NCBI GenBank assembly: GCA_022361135.1
Contig: JAKSBM010000606.1
Location: 1-5,541, forward strand
DNA: 5,541 nt
Reading direction: 5' to 3'
From: Desulfobacterales bacterium
GTDB lineage: Bacteria; Desulfobacterota; Desulfobacteria; Desulfobacterales; Desulfobacteraceae
Part shown: positions 5,370-5,541 of the stretch, in pieces
How positions within the stretch are numbered: position 1 is the first letter of the stretch
Layout: each line of letters opens with the position of its first letter
Program-made: the position numbers and the translations under genes
Notes under the pieces: generated by a model
What the model saw: only the letters and a program-made list of their open reading frames with translations
Told to the model about the DNA's origin: nothing
Databases searched by the model: none

Positions 5370-5410
5370 AAAAATAAAACCCCCGGACATGGGGAATGTC
5401 CGGGGGTTTT
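5370..5410 (-). terminator. Strong rho-independent terminator of the outer-membrane protein gene
   Basis: A perfect 15-bp stem (5376-5390 with 5396-5410) encloses a 5-nt loop. Read on the minus strand, the stem runs into TTTTATTTTT. It lies 33 bp after the stop codon of the right-edge gene, so it ends that transcript and insulates the sulfurtransferase promoter. The T run on the plus strand is only four bases long, so it would work less well in that direction. Confidence 0.9.
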
Positions 5411-5443
5411 GGTAGGAAGGGAAGGTGTTTTTGGGGTCGGGGA

Positions 5444-5541
5444 TTAGAATTCCAGGGCCAGACGGGCGAAGAATTCGTTGTTGTCTTCATCGTGGGTGCT
5501 GGCGGCGGCCACTTCGTATTCGGTGTGGCGGTATTCACCCA
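5444..5541 (-). CDS. C-terminal fragment of a probable outer-membrane beta-barrel protein
   Basis: Only the last 31 residues are inside the window; the start lies to the right. The fragment reads as two short alternating polar/nonpolar strands (YRHTEYEVAAA and EFFARLALEF) joined by an acidic turn (THDEDNN). It ends in Phe after alternating hydrophobic residues. A last strand with terminal Phe is the standard signal recognised by the BAM machinery for barrel insertion in the outer membrane. The stop TAA is at 5446-5444, followed by a strong terminator. The exact family (porin or other barrel) cannot be told from this piece. Confidence 0.6.
   Translation of the reverse strand, partial: GEYRHTEYEVAAASTHDEDNNEFFARLALEF

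Overview
The window looks like chromosomal DNA from a moderately GC-rich, Gram-negative bacterium. Two exported proteins (a lipoprotein and a periplasmic sulfurtransferase) and the C-terminus of an outer-membrane barrel, ending in Phe, point to a cell with an outer membrane. The gene set, in particular the exported two-domain rhodanese and a wHTH-type BirA, would suit a Desulfobacterota (delta-proteobacterial) lineage. That placement is inference from gene style, not a proven taxonomy. No mobile element, CRISPR array, tRNA or rRNA was found.

Layout, left to right. Positions 1-704 (minus) hold most of a biotin protein ligase/repressor (BirA) whose C-terminus lies beyond the window edge. A BirA-operator-like palindrome (714-746) sits 9 bp upstream of its start. 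A gap of about 400 bp follows, holding the birA control region, an AT-rich tract and a good promoter (977-1004) for a cold-shock gene. That gene has a leader of about 120 nt, in which a 9-bp stem can hide the Shine-Dalgarno sequence. The CspA-type protein (1132-1335) is followed by two stem-loops, the second a strong terminator. Next is a basic lipoprotein of unknown function (1553-2263). A terminator lies between it and a PhzF-family isomerase/epimerase gene (2347-3246). An alpha/beta hydrolase (3362-4210) follows and converges, with only 6 bp between stop codons, on a minus-strand periplasmic thiosulfate sulfurtransferase (4217-5257). That gene has its own promoter and an adjoining inverted repeat. 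A very stable stem-loop (5370-5410) ends the transcript of a partial outer-membrane protein gene that enters from the right edge (5444-5541, minus).

Most genes appear to be separate transcription units, each with its own Shine-Dalgarno sequence and often its own terminator, so no multi-gene pathway is evident. The most interesting material is regulatory: possible BirA autoregulation, a structured cold-shock leader, and a terminator placed between a gene and its only visible upstream transcription source. I do not see a clearly new multi-gene system.
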